Origin: Peromyscus leucopus
Taxonomy: Eukaryota > Chordata > Mammalia > Rodentia > Cricetidae
DNA length: 64,000 nucleotides
Reading direction: 5' to 3'
Assembly: GCF_004664715.2 (NCBI RefSeq)
Contig: NC_051071.1
Location: 89,943,436 to 90,007,435 of the forward strand
Part shown: in pieces, positions 34,105-45,567 of the stretch
How the letters are laid out: each line of letters begins with the position of its first letter
How positions within the stretch are numbered: position 1 is the first letter of the stretch
The notes under the pieces: generated by a model
What the model was told of the DNA's origin: nothing
The model's input: only the letters and a program-made list of their open reading frames with translations
Databases searched by the model: none
Position numbers and translations under genes: made by a program

Positions 34105-34551
34105 CCAAAAAGCAAAAATAAAAGGAAATTTGTCCCACATTTAGCACTCAATCAAAATGTTCTTACAAATTCTGGATGTGACTCCTCACTAGAGGACCTG
34201 CAGTGTTTTCTGCCACTTTATCTTTAGCCTTGTCTTTCTCAGTATTGACACTGACATCTCAGTACTGCCGCCCTGTATTTACTTACAAAGAATAATAGAG
34301 GAAACCACCGCCGTACAACTATGCAGAAGCAACCATTTTGAACGAAGGACAGAAATATGAAACACGGCAATGACCCCTGGCATACGAGCCACTTTATGTC
34401 ATATGAAATGACGGGGAGCCGCATCCGCACTGGCAGTGTAGAACAATGTGTCTATTCGTCTTTACTCTCTCCTGAAACGCAGAATTGGTGAACACAAGTC
34501 AAAATCTAACATCTGAAAAGCAAACACAGAATTGCTGCAGCGTAACTGTCT
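34105..34551. other. No recognised gene
   Basis: Unique-looking intergenic DNA between a hAT-like repeat and the CTCF-like motif. Confidence 0.5.
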
Positions 34552-34567
34552 CCACCAGAGGGCGCTA
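34552..34567 (+). promoter_or_regulatory. CTCF-like motif
   Basis: CCACCAGAGGGCGCTA matches the CTCF core at nearly every position and lies in non-repeat DNA. It has the same orientation as the motif at 31486, between the GBP gene and the CpG-island gene. Confidence 0.55.
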
Positions 34568-34994
34568 CTGTCCTTCACATAGGTTGTGTTGCGCAGGTCA
34601 AAGCTGGGAAAGGTTATGAAGGCAGGGGAGGCGTCCTCCGCGCAGCTGGTGGAGCGGCGTTTATTCTGCTTCAGTTAGCAGCGTGTGGGCCATCCGCTGC
34701 TTCCACAGGGGGAGAGGAAGTACTCAGGACTTCACAGATACCTCGCTCCTGATAGCCCTACTCTTTATCCATAAGCACCCAGGAGCCAGGGTCTCCCTGT
34801 CTCCAGCTCAGAGATCACCTCCCGCGCTCTCTCTAGTTGTACAAGCCCAGGACGACCCAGGATGACTGAGTGACTTATTCAGGAGGGCAATCACAATCGA
34901 TGCCAACACAGGACTTACCTCCTACGCAGAATTTCCCTTACAAGGCCCCTCATTGAATCCTCCCCCAAACCCATTCTTCAAGAAGGAACACAGA

Positions 34995-35140
34995 GCCGGG
35001 CGGTGGTGGCGCATGCCTTTAATCCCAGCACTCGGGAGGCAGAGGCAGGCGGAACTCTGTGAGTTCGAGGCCAGCCTGGCCTACCAAGTGAGTCCCAGGA
35101 AAGGCGCAAAGCTACACAGAGAAACCCTGTCTCGAAAAAC

Positions 35141-35170
<30 letters not shown>
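34995..35170 (+). repeat. B1 SINE, full length
   Basis: GCCGGGCGGTGGTGGCGC start and a long A-tail. Flanks AAGAAGGAACACAG (34980-34993) and AAGAAGTAACACAG (35171-35184) are a near-perfect duplication. Confidence 0.95.
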
Positions 35171-35174
<4 letters not shown>

Positions 35175-35390
35175 AGTAACACAGGACAGGTAAGTAACTT
35201 GACACACAGCTCTTTGGGCAAAAGCCCAGACTTTGGTGACCTCGCTCTGGAGTCCAAGTTACCTTTACACACGGTCTCTAAAGGGAAGAAGTGATGCTTT
35301 GTCTCACGTCTTAGCGTGGCTTTCCTCAGGTTAATCACTTTAAGCTTCCAGATTGGCATTCCAAATCCAATCCCCTCATCAATCAAAGAA

Positions 35391-35409
35391 GCCGGGCGGT
35401 GGTAGTGGT

Positions 35410-35441
<32 letters not shown>

Positions 35442-35568
35442 TGGCGCACACCTTTAATCCCAGCACTCAGGAGGCAGAGGCAGATGGATCTCTGTGAGTT
35501 CCAGGCCAGCCTGGTCTACAGAGCGAGATCCAGGAAAGGCACCAAAACTACACAGAGAAACCCTGTCT

Positions 35569-35600
<32 letters not shown>

Positions 35601-35606
35601 AGAAAA
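35391..35606 (+). repeat. B1 SINE with GGC/GGT triplet expansion
   Basis: The B1 head GCCGGGCGGTGGT is followed by about 48 bases of GGN triplets (35398-35445), mainly GGC and GGT, before the normal GGCGCACACCTTTAATCCC body and long A-tail. Flanks AATCAAAGAA and AATCAAGGAA are a target duplication. Confidence 0.93.
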
Positions 35607-35782
35607 AATCAAGGAAGGCTGAAGTTCAAGGTCCCGTGACAGCCAGGTTGACAAGAAATGACATCACAGAGTCACTGCACGCGTAGTAAGCCACGGTTTT
35701 AGCTCCCTCTCAGCAATGTCACTGCATGTCATCACTCATTAGACCTCCTGCAACTCCTCCCCACTTCAAAACCTCAGGCTTT

Positions 35783-35944
35783 GTTTTTAAGATCTGTTTT
35801 TTATTTGTATGTATGTGTCTGTGTCAGATCCTGGGAAGCTAATGTTGTATCTAGGTGGCTGTGAACCACCCCACGTGGATGCTGGGAGCTGAACTTGGGT
35901 CCTCTGGAAGAAGTGCTCTAACCATTGGGCCATCTCTCCAGCCT
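35783..35944 (-). repeat. B2 SINE
   Basis: Reverse B2 ending GGGCCATCTCTCCAGCCT, with CTGAACTTGGGTCCTCTGG and a T-rich start. Confidence 0.88.
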
Positions 35945-37238
35945 ACAAACCCTGATCAGTGTGCTCATTCTTTATCAGCTCTCACAAGTTAAACTACGAC
36001 CACTCTCGGGGACAGAAGGTGGAGGTGTGAGTCCCCACGCTCAAGTCTGGTTTCATTCATTCACCCATTCATTCATTCATTCATTCATTGCCTCCTGGGG
36101 ACAAAACATGAATCTCAAGACATACGTGTCCACCCAACGGCTGTGGCTTTTGGCCTCCTGAAGCGCAGTTACCCAGCATTCCTCTGGAGGATGTCAGCGA
36201 TCTGCAGCTCACATCCTCACAGGCCTCTGACGATCCTTGAGCTGCAGGAGGTCAGAGAGCATGACTCAGCCAGGCTGGAGGCGGCGGCAATGGATCCTGC
36301 CACTCTCAGATACACACACGGACAAGGGCCACCGTGTGGTACTCGGGTGGCTTGGGTGAGCTCTGCTGTATTCTAGAACAGAGATTGTTTACCTGTGGCT
36401 GTATTTTGTCAGAGTGTATCTTGTCCTCCAGCCACCCAAAGAACAAACTGTTATGTCTGTTATGTCTGCTTACCACTGATGCGCACGTTAAATTTTGCAA
36501 GACTTTTACATCTCACTGTCAAGTTCACCCAACGATAAACATATAAAATTGTGAAATTTCCACCACCCACGCGTCTGTCTCCGTCTCTCTCTCTACGCTT
36601 GCCTCTCACCTTGCTTTGTAATCAAGCTGCCGGTAATTTCTGCACCTACACCAGACCTCTGACTCCTGAAGACCTGTCTTCTCTCTAAAGGAACAGGGTC
36701 GGTTGAAGCTCCAAATTCAAGTTTCAGTTTCTCAGAAACTCTCTCTCCCTCCCTCTCTCTGTCTCTGTCTGTCTCTCTGTCTGTCTGTCTCCCTCCCTCC
36801 CCCTCCCTCTCTCAAAAGTACAGTTTATCTCAGGCTTACAGTAACTTTCAGAGCACTGCCTTGGTCTGTCCGTTTGTCCACAGCTCCAGGCTCCTAAGGG
36901 GCCACTCTCTTGCCGAACTTTGCAGCTTGCTTCTCAGAAGGAGTCACGGATTAAACAAGAAGGTGTTATGTCATTAAAGGTCTTGACTCACCCCTGCACT
37001 TAGAAAACTTCCCTAACTTCACCACTTAGTCAGGGCCTTCAAACTCTTGAGGGTGCTCAAGATGGGAGCACACCCAGGAGGAGGCAGGTGTTGAGTAAGT
37101 GGTACTCTGTGGGAGGCTGGGGCGGGGACATTGGGGGGACCGCAGTTCTCTGCGCTTCCATCAACTCCCTCTTCCACCTGCATGTTTATCTCACTATTCC
37201 TCATCCGGCCCCACCCCACCCTCCCCAGTGTGGAATTC
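35945..37238. other. No recognised gene; simple repeats
   Basis: Contains a short (ATTC)n run at about 36053-36090 and a CT/TCTG-rich low-complexity tract at about 36738-36815. No coding exon was supported. Confidence 0.5.
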
Positions 37239-37638
37239 TGCTGTGGGATGTTCTGTGTGTTAAATGTGTTGCTCTGATTGGTTAATAAATAAAACACTGA
37301 TTGGCCAGTAGCCAGGCAGGAAGTATAAGTGGGACAAGCAGAGAGGAGAATGCTGGGAGGTGGAAGGCTGAGGCAGGGAGACGCTGCCAGACGCTGCTAT
37401 GACAAGCGAGTTGTAAAGTACCGGTAAGCCACCAGCCATGTGGCAAAGTATGGATTAATAGAAATGGGTTAATTTAAGATAGAACTAGATAACAAGAAGC
37501 CTGCCACGGCCATACAGTTTGTAAGCAATTTAAGTCTCTGTGTTTACTTGGTTGGGTCTGAGCGGCTGCGGGACTGGCGGGTGAGAGAGATTTGTCCTGA
37601 CTGTGGGCCAGGCAGGATTGGAGAAAACTCCAGCTACA
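37239..37638 (+). repeat. Solo LTR (family A)
   Basis: A 400-bp LTR, TGCTGTGGGATGTTCTG to CTCCAGCTACA, flanked by GAATTC (37233-37238) and GAGTTC (37639-37644), a 6-bp duplication with one change. It has two ATTGG boxes and a TATA-like GAAGTATAAG. Confidence 0.92.
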
Positions 37639-38196
37639 GAGTTCCATTCCTTTCCACACATGTACCTGCCTACCGTCTGGCAGGCTGGCTTCTACTCCCC
37701 CCAGAGCTGGAGTCCTCCCCGGCTTCATATCCACTGCATCTAGGAAGCACTGTGCTGGGAACCTGGTCTCACAGCTCACGTGGCTCCTTAAGGTTCAAAG
37801 GTCTATGACAGAATAGGTCCCATCAGCCCCAGGACCTAAGGCTTTTATTCTTCCCCCGGAGACAAGGACAGGGAACAAAGTATGTGTGGTATGGTGACCA
37901 GGACAGAGGTCTATAGCCCTCCAAAACAGCTCCTCTGTCTCAAGACTCCTAACAAACAAGGGCCTAAACCATTTCCTGTCCCAACCATGTCTTTCTGCAG
38001 AGAAGGGTCCAACTGTTCTTCTATACCCTCTTCCTTAACAGTCTGGGAATCTGGGTCAGAGGGTTCAGGCCAGGGTAGATTCCATCCGCAGTGGTCCCAA
38101 CATTTGTAGCTGTGACCTCGATGTTCCCCACACGGACCCCATCACCTTCGTCCACATGGGTTTTCTCTGGCTGTCCTTCTCGGTGTGGTGGCTGAC
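37639..38196. other. No recognised gene
   Basis: Only short unsupported ORFs. Confidence 0.5.
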
Positions 38197-38500
38197 ACTT
38201 TGTTGTTGTTTGTTTGTTTTGTTTTGTGTTTTAATGTGAGAGGCCGTCCTCCTCAGGGCAGCCCCATCAGCCTCGGGGAGTGGTGGTCAGGGTCGGGAGC
38301 TGGCTTCCCCGGGCACACTCCCACCTTCCACAGTGAAATCAAACTCAGCGGTCATCAGCTTCCCACGGAAGTCTGCCGACTGTCCCAGCTCCCACTCGGG
38401 TGCAGGCCGGTCAAGCCTCCGTATGGAGCGCTTCCAGGTAGCCCTGAAGAGTACCTGCTCATCTTCCACTGTGCCGGCCGTCACCGGGCCTCTTTTTAAA
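38197..38500 (-). pseudogene. Possible retrocopy: unrecognised coding 3' end with poly(A)
   Basis: On minus, an open frame runs to a stop at 38289-38287 and is rich in plausible protein sequence (VEDEQVLFRATWKR, PAPEWELGQSADFRGK, LMTAEFDFTVEGG). About 55-65 bases later comes CACATTAAAACAC with an ATTAAA signal, and then an A-rich tail interspersed with C (38197-38232). This is the structure of a 5'-truncated, reverse-transcribed mRNA. I do not recognise the protein, and no clear target duplication was found. It could also be a real terminal exon or chance. Confidence 0.35.
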
Positions 38501-38876
38501 ATGTGTTTAACACTTGTTACACGGGTCACACTGGCCTCCTGCTTGCACCAATCCTCCAGCTTCTGCCTCCTGCGTGCCGTAAGTAGACATGGCCACCAAT
38601 CCCAGCCATTTTCCTCTTTTTAACCTAATGACACAGGTCCAACAAGCCTCACTCCTTAATTTTATAATGAGGTAAAGAATGTCTTTATTATTCCACCTTT
38701 CTCAAAACAGAGCCAGGCCACACTGAGCGCTCCTGAAGCACATTTTTGTTGAGTGACCCAAAACTCGTAAAACATCCTGTTAGAGGATTCTGCGGCATCT
38801 TACATTCACTTCACATATTCACTGTGCTTTTAAGTTCTGGAAACTTCAAGCTTTCCTAAAAGTTGGTGTTTGTTTG

Positions 38877-38984
38877 TTACACAGGATCTCACTCTGTAGA
38901 CCAGGCAGCCCCAGAATCATAGAGATCTGCCTGCCTCTGTCTCCAGAGTGAGATTAAGGGTGTGTACTACCATGCTCTGAAACT
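38877..38984 (-). repeat. B1 SINE, truncated
   Basis: Reverse B1: CAGGATCTCACTCTGTAGAC and AGAGATCTGCCTGCCTCTG. Confidence 0.82.
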
Positions 38985-39330
38985 TGAAGCTTCTTAAAGA
39001 TCAGGACCCTACTCTCATATTCTCCAGAAATAAAAAGTCAGTCAGTGGGCACAGTGAGTAGACATAAAAAGCATATAGAAATAAATTAATGGAAAGACAG
39101 CAGATAATTAGAAGTACGTTCAGAATTAAACCTGCAGAATCCAGAAGCCAAGGCCCGAGAGAACAGCTCTGTGGAACAGTCTAGAAGCTTAGTTAATTGC
39201 AGCTTATTGTTTAACAAGTCCATCTAATACCATCTGGAACAATGCCAAGAAACTGAGCTTCTGGAGAGCAAAGGTCATCCCCACCATGTGGACTAGAATA
39301 CTAGAAGACAATCTTAAGATTTTCGAAGGC

Positions 39331-39491
39331 GCCGGGCGTGGTGGCGCACGCCTTTAATCCCAGCACTTGGGAGGCAGAGGCAAGCGGATCTCTGTGAGTT
39401 CGAGTCCAGCCTGGACTACCAAGTGAGCTCCAGGAAAGGCGCAAAGCTACACAGAGAAACCCTGTCTCGAAAAAACCAAAAAAAAAAAAAA
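39331..39491 (+). repeat. B1 SINE, full length
   Basis: GCCGGGCGTGGTGGCGCACG start, A-tail, and a perfect 15-bp duplication AAGATTTTCGAAGGC at 39316-39330 and 39492-39506. Confidence 0.97.
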
Positions 39492-39857
39492 AAGATTTTC
39501 GAAGGCACTGGGCTCATAATAGCCGTTTGTTGTTGATAAACAAGTGAGTCAAGTGAAATGATGTCTGATAATTCCTGGAAAAGAGAAACACCCACTTATA
39601 ATGTCAGTGACTTGTCCCGAGTCTGAGGACCCATAGGGCCACCGGGGGTCAGGGCGGGGATAAGTATGATGCTTTCTGGAAGCACACAACGCTTCTCCTC
39701 TGGCTCCACAATGTTCTGACTCTGGTTCTTCTACAACTTTTCTGGAACTCTTTCCCAAGCCCTGAATAAATAGCAGGCTGTAGTCTCCACGCTCGCAAAG
39801 ACTCGCATCAGTTCAGAATGACGGTAAGCGTTCAGCAGGTATTTAAATTAGCAGATA

Positions 39858-40019
39858 GGCCACGCGGTGGTGATGCATGTCTTCGATCCCAGCACTTAGG
39901 AAGCAGAGGCAGAATCTCTGAGTTTGAGACCGGCCTGGGCTACAGAAGTGAGTTCCAGGACAGCCAGGGCTATACAGAGAAACCCTGTCTCCAAAACAAA
40001 CAAACAAACAAACAAATAG
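39858..40019 (+). repeat. B1 SINE, older
   Basis: GGCCACGCGGTGGTGATGC start, diverged body and a (CAAA)n tail. Confidence 0.9.
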
Positions 40020-41837
40020 ATAATAGCAGATTGGGCATAAAACCAAAACACAGCTACTGAGGCGGGGTGGGGGGTAGAGGGGTGACCCCAAAGTCCAGCT
40101 GAGGCAAAGAGTCTAATGTGAGGCCACTTTCTCAGTACCAGGAAACCACTTGCCCAGATTTCAACAACATCAGTGGAGGGGGGAATGAATCCTCACAGGG
40201 CTCCCAGCAAGAACCGCGGTCTCCCACATAAAGAGGACCCGTGAACGTGCTCTGCAGCACACTCAGGGGAGCAGAGGAGTGTCACTTCTTCATCTCTGGT
40301 CTTTCCGCCTGGCTCCACTCACCCCCATTTCCTTAGGCACACCTCCTCTTGATGGACGAGAGTCAGCAAGGGCCTGGCTGCTCTGGTGGACTCAATATGT
40401 GACCCAGATGACAGCATCTTTTCTTTAAATGGAAAGCATGGGAAACTTTCAAAGGAATATTTGGACAAATTCCCAGGAGACAGATCAACGGAGGATGCCG
40501 GGCTTCTTCCTGCAGGAAATGTGTTTTCTCCTGGGGAAAGACCTCGGAGGAGAGCCACCATGCCAGCACTGTTGTGATGAGCACAGTGTTTGGCTAAGGC
40601 AGACGGGGTGCCCAGCCCTGTGGGGGGTGAGGACGCAGAATGGCTGGGACTATTTGAGGTGGGGCCACACGAGGTGGCAGGACTCACACAGAAGCGCCCA
40701 GCCGGGCATCACACAATGCCAGTCCAGCTTTCTAGGTCGAGCTACTGCAAGCACACGTATAGTAACCCCATCCTTCCTGCCCGCCTGTGAGTCCTCCCCA
40801 CTCACTGAGCAGCTCACTCTCAAGGCCATTTCCAGAGTGTGTCTCAGGCTCCGGGAAAGTTCATCTCTACACCACGGTCACCAAGAGCCTGGAGAGGCCA
40901 CCGTGACCCTTTGACGGTGGCAACATGCTCAGTCCCATGCAGTTAACCTGGGGGACACAGCCAACTTCAGACACGACACAGTGGTACAGCTACCAACCCC
41001 GAGAGGCTGCCCTGTAGAGGGACTCTTAAGTCTCTGACTTTGGCTGGTCCCCTTCCCCACCCACCTTGGAGATGCTGCAGGCTACCAGTTTAGCAGCTGA
41101 AGGAGGTACTCGATAGAATATAGGTGCAGCTGATCCACACCCCCACCCCCGCCTACACACCCACACCTCCAGGGCCGGCATCTGTGACCTGAAAGCAAAC
41201 TGAAGGTCCTGAGCCAAGATTCGAAAGTAGGGTGTGGCATCAGAGCACTGCTCTACATGGGGACCCATGAGCTCGATGGACCTTGTCAGGGCTGTGTTCA
41301 GTGGGTCCCTAGCTATCATAAGTTCCACAGTTAACTTGATTAGATAAGAACACGGAAGGCATTTGAATGGGACACACCTTTGGGTTTGTCTGGGGGGCAG
41401 GCTTTTCCAGAGAAGATTAACTAGGGAGAAAGAGACCAGTCCAGAAGGACTGTGCTGGGGTCTGACCTGAATAAAATGAGGAAAGGAAAAAGCCACTTAA
41501 TAACTGAGTATTTCTCTTTCTCCTTCTTCATCTGCCTGGGTATAAGTAACTGCACTCTGCTGCACAGCCTTTAAGCTGGCCTGCCCATGCTCTCAAGCCG
41601 CCGTAAGACAAAGTAAATCATCTTCTGTTCAGTCACTTACTGTGTGGTAAAAAAGGCAAGTAATAGACCGATTGAGCCCCACAGTGCCAACTGTGGTGGA
41701 CAGACGAGGATTGTGACAGACAGACAGACAGACAGGGGGCTCCACTGGCATGTATGTTCGCAGATGGCCTTGCACAGTTTGCACAGCCAAACATGTATGT
41801 GTGCAATGCAGCTCCTGTCTATTTAGGAGGAACTAGG
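40020..41837. other. No recognised gene
   Basis: About 1.8 kb of intergenic DNA. The longest ORFs (40429-40914 plus; 41026-41496 minus) show no recognised domain or codon pattern and no splice context. A short (ACAG)n is at about 41717-41735. Confidence 0.5.
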
Positions 41838-41957
41838 CTAGCTGGGCATGGTGGTGTACGCTTTTAATCCCAGCACACAGGAGGCAGAAGCAGGTGCAGC
41901 TCTGTGAGTTCAAGTTGTAGGCCACCCAGGGCTGCACAGTGAGAGCCTGTCTGGAAG
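41838..41957 (+). repeat. B1 SINE
   Basis: GCTAGCTGGGCATGGTGGTG start through GAGAGCCTGTCTGG; diverged. Confidence 0.85.
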
Positions 41958-42189
41958 AGGAGTGGCGGGGGTGGGGGGGGAGGGCAGGAAGACAGAGAGA
42001 AATGATGAAATGGTGTGCTTTCTGAAAATGCCTTCTCTACAGGAGAGGGTCTACAGCTTTAAGAAAAATTTATTATACTTGTCTTGGTGTTCTACCCTCA
42101 CTCCACCACATCTATATTTAATTAGAAAAAGATTTCTTATGATCATAAAGAATTTGAAGAATTACTGCAATGAAAAAGAACTGTTTTCT

Positions 42190-42302
42190 TAAGATTTATT
42201 TATTTTCAATTATGTGTCTGTAGGGGGGGCACATGAGTGCAGGTTGTAGAGAAGGCATCAAAGCAGTGCATGCTCTTGGCCACTGAGTCACCTCTCCAGC
42301 CT
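42190..42302 (-). repeat. B2-like SINE, truncated
   Basis: Reverse: TTAAGATTTATTTATTTTC tail and GAGTCACCTCTCCAGCCTC head, with the middle partly deleted. Confidence 0.75.
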
Positions 42303-44039
42303 CTTGACAGAGAACTATTACTATTGGATGTTATTCTCTCTCCTATAGATCACAGGAAGTTCTTCCAAGAGCAGAGAAAACTGGCCTCATGCATTGGAGC
42401 TTAATATGGCACCCAGAGAGCTTTCTGTTTCATTTCAGGAAATTAACACGAGAGAGACACATCAATCCCACAAGTTAGGAAATTCCTTCACGGGGTCACA
42501 GAGTTCACCTATGAGATGACAAACTTACAGTGATGACTTGTATTCTAACATGTGTGACTTTGCTTGTGGCATTTGTACAGAGGAACTGACTGACCACACT
42601 CCCAGGACACCTTCCCTTTGTCAGACGGATGTAAAGACCAGAACACCAGCAGGACTTGAGGTGTGGTAGAAAGCTAGATAATTTATTTTGGCTTCCCTAA
42701 TCTACAGCTTGCCAGAGAGAGCCGTGAAGATGAACCGCCACTTTAAGACAATGTTTGGAGCAGATAAGACAAAAGGAGGAGAACCTGGAGTCCTCCTCCA
42801 TCCCACTGCTCAGAACCTGGTCTCAGCTTCTCTTCAGCTGCACACACACAGGGTGTTTTCTGTGCTTCATCTAAGCTGTGCCCTGCTATGGTCACAGACC
42901 ACGTTTTAGCTCCTTGATATCTACCATACTGCTGGGAACATAGCAAGGCCACAATTTTTATGTGGAAATCATGGCTGGGTGTTTTGAGTTTTCTCCTACT
43001 GAAATAAAATGATCAGAGAACCACCGAGAGAATCACAAATACTTTAAATATATTCCAAGCTCCATAGGTTCTGTTTTCAGGGACCGCTGAGTTATCGTCA
43101 AAAGCACAAAAACCAACCAGTATTTATACTTATCGTGGGAAATCTACCCTAGGACACCAAAAATCTCCAGACACCAAATGCGCTCTTCTTGTGGGCCCAG
43201 ATGATGTGGCTGTGCAGTGTTTCAATTTTCTCTGAAAACAGCAGTTGAGGCCGTTCATCTTTCTCTTCACCATGATGCACACGGGGCATAAAGTGGAGAA
43301 AGAAGACCCAAGTGACCCCCATGCGTCAGAGGCTTCCGAAGCGTGGTGTGAGGTCACTAATGGTGTTCCTCCAATGGTGTTCCTCCACTGTAAGCAATAA
43401 GTACTGCCATCACAGGGGGTGACTTTGCTGATGAAAATGAGGGTGTGATAATAGTAATCATATTAACAGCGACATCTGTGGACCTGCCAGCATGTGTCAT
43501 GAACTTGGCCACTGTTGCTTCCTGCTAATAAGTTGGGCTACCAGACAAGCAAGTCGACTTTAATATGTGTCACTGTTGGGCTGGGATTCCAACTGACCAT
43601 CAAGTCTATACTTTCTGGCTGTAGTTACGAGGACACCAAGGGGTTAAGGCACTGCCCCAAGTCCCACAAGCCACCATGTTGCTGTGACAGAAAGGCATTA
43701 TGTGTTCACAGTCATGGAAGAGGAAACATCACTTCTCAAACATTCAGACTAGGTTGTGAAACCAGAAACTTCCAACTTAAAACGTTCAGATCTTACAGCC
43801 TGATTCTCTTACAGCACTTAATATTTTTTTCAAAATTATACTTAAAAAAAATACTTTGTCCAGGTAGTAAGCGGTTTGAGGGCCATACTTCAGCCTAGAA
43901 TGACAGATGTGTGCACAATTTAGTGACAGTATGTTGAGTGTTCAAATGAAGGAATTTTAAAAAAAGACCTGTGTGTGTGCCTCATGTGTATGTGCCACAT
44001 TGTGTATCACGTGTGTGGGTGCCATGTGTGAGGGACCAC
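42303..44039. other. No recognised gene
   Basis: About 1.7 kb of unique-looking DNA. A direct doublet AATGGTGTTCCTCC occurs at about 43360-43387. No coding exon was supported. Confidence 0.5.
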
Positions 44040-44203
44040 ACGTGTGAGTGGTGACATGGGTGTGTGTGGGTGCCTTCAGGGGCACAAGAGGGTGTCCGGT
44101 CACTTGGAGCTGGAGTAGCAGGCAGGTGGGAACCACAACAGAACTCTGGCCCTCTGCAAGAGCAGCCTGTGCTCTTCACAGCTGAGCCACCGGCCCTCAC
44201 GAG
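44040..44203 (-). repeat. B2/B4-like SINE, diverged
   Basis: GGCCCTCTGCAAGAGCAGCC and CACAGCTGAGCCACCGGCC are the reverse of a tRNA-derived SINE head. Confidence 0.6.
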
Positions 44204-44959
44204 GTTTCCAACTTTTCCTTCAGACTCAACACGACTGCCACCCAGAACAGATTGGACAAGGAAGGACAGGGCAGGGCTGGAGTTCTGATCTGACCGGTCT
44301 CTACCGGACACAGCGCGGTCTTACATAACTCAGCCGTGTGCAGGGGTATCTGGTGCCCAACTGATCAGGTGACTCAAACGCTGTCTTCATTTTATTCCTC
44401 TGGGAGTGTTTTGTTACCCCGTTTTGTTAAAATAGGGATGTGAACACCATAGCAACTCAGAGATACAAATCTCGCTGAATTGAATCATTGTGCTAGAAAT
44501 GACCTGGACAAAGACTGAGTTTAAAAAAAAAAAGAAGAAGAGGGAGGGTGTGGGAGTTAAGGACTCGAGGAGGATGATAAAAGTATTAAATCACCCAAAC
44601 TTCTGAATTTGAATTACAGTTTTGCTTAACTTGTAAGTCACTCTGTTACTCCAACAAGAGAAGGAGGCGGGTGGGGCAGGTGGCAATCGACAATGGAATA
44701 CTATTAGTAGGTGTAGTCTCTCTACCATATTGTCACCTCCACCCGAAGACGAGGACACTGGGAAGAAAAGGACGGCATTGGAGGCCTAGAAGCCAGCTCA
44801 AGTGGCTGCTTAGTTTGGCACTAGGGGGAACCTCCGTCCCAGGAGCCTGGCAACCTTTTCACTCAAGGTAAAGAGCGGCAAAGGACTTTAGTAAGGCAGG
44901 CCCTGCACCGCACACCCCACCCTTCCTGGCCGCCCAAGTTACGCCAAAAACAAGTTTCT
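44204..44959. other. Upstream flank of the CpG island
   Basis: No gene recognised. A weak CTCF-like GGCACTAGGGGGAAC lies near 44817-44831. Confidence 0.4.
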
Positions 44960-45404
44960 CAGGGGTGCACACGTGGGAAGACCGGGGTCCTTTGCTGGGT
45001 CGGCGTGCCAGGGGGACAGCCAGCCCTAAGCCCGGGTTCCTGGGTTTCTGGAATGCAGCCCCAGCTCCAGGCAACGCGTGTGGCTGCCATGCACCGCGGA
45101 TGCCAGGCTGGGCGAGGGCACGCGGGCGGCCGCATGGCGCTAGCTCGGGGAGGCGCTTTGTCTGCAGCAGAAGGGTGAGTCACCGGGCCCCACGGTCGGT
45201 CCGTCCCAAGGCCGGGCGGACGCTCGGGCCCGGCGGCGGCGGCGTAGCGATCCGGGCAGGGGCGGCTCGGAGGCGGCGCTGCGCGTCCCCGGCTCCCGCC
45301 CGCTCGCCCGCCCGCCCGCCCGCGCCGCCGCCGCCCGCGCGCTCCGCTCCTCCTCCGCCCGGGAACGTAGTCAGCGGTTCGCGCCGCCGCTCGCCCATTG
45401 GCCG

Positions 45405-45567
45405 GCTGCGCGCGCCGCGTCACAATGGAGCGGCTCCGGGGCGGCGAGCGGGGCAGCGCCGGGGCTTCCCGCTGAGACGCAGTCGCCGGCGGAGTGCGAG
45501 CGCCGGCGGCTCGGCGCGCCCCGGCCGGGCAGCGCGGGCCCCGGAGCGGGGGGCTCCAGGCGCCAAG
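45405..45567 (+). other. Candidate first exon of the CpG-island gene
   Basis: The 3' border is the strong donor CCAAG|GTAGGT at 45567/45568. The 5' border is a guess placed just after the CCAAT box. Its only long-frame start gives a 16-codon uORF, so the exon is probably untranslated. Alternative donors at 45174 (GAAGG|GTGAGT) and 45935 (CGCAG|GTGAGG) could define alternative first exons. Confidence 0.4.
45425..45475 (+). CDS. Short upstream ORF
   Basis: ATG GAG CGG through TGA, 16 codons, lying within the candidate first exon. If transcribed it could damp translation from the downstream main start. It is seen only as an ORF; translation is inference. Confidence 0.25.
   Translation: MERLRGGERGSAGASR

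Noticed and set aside
40429..40914. 161-codon plus-strand ORF
   Set aside because: No recognised domain, competing ORFs in other frames and on minus, and no promoter or splice context.
41026..41496. 156-codon minus-strand ORF
   Set aside because: No recognised homology or splice boundaries; length is within chance for GC-moderate DNA of this size.
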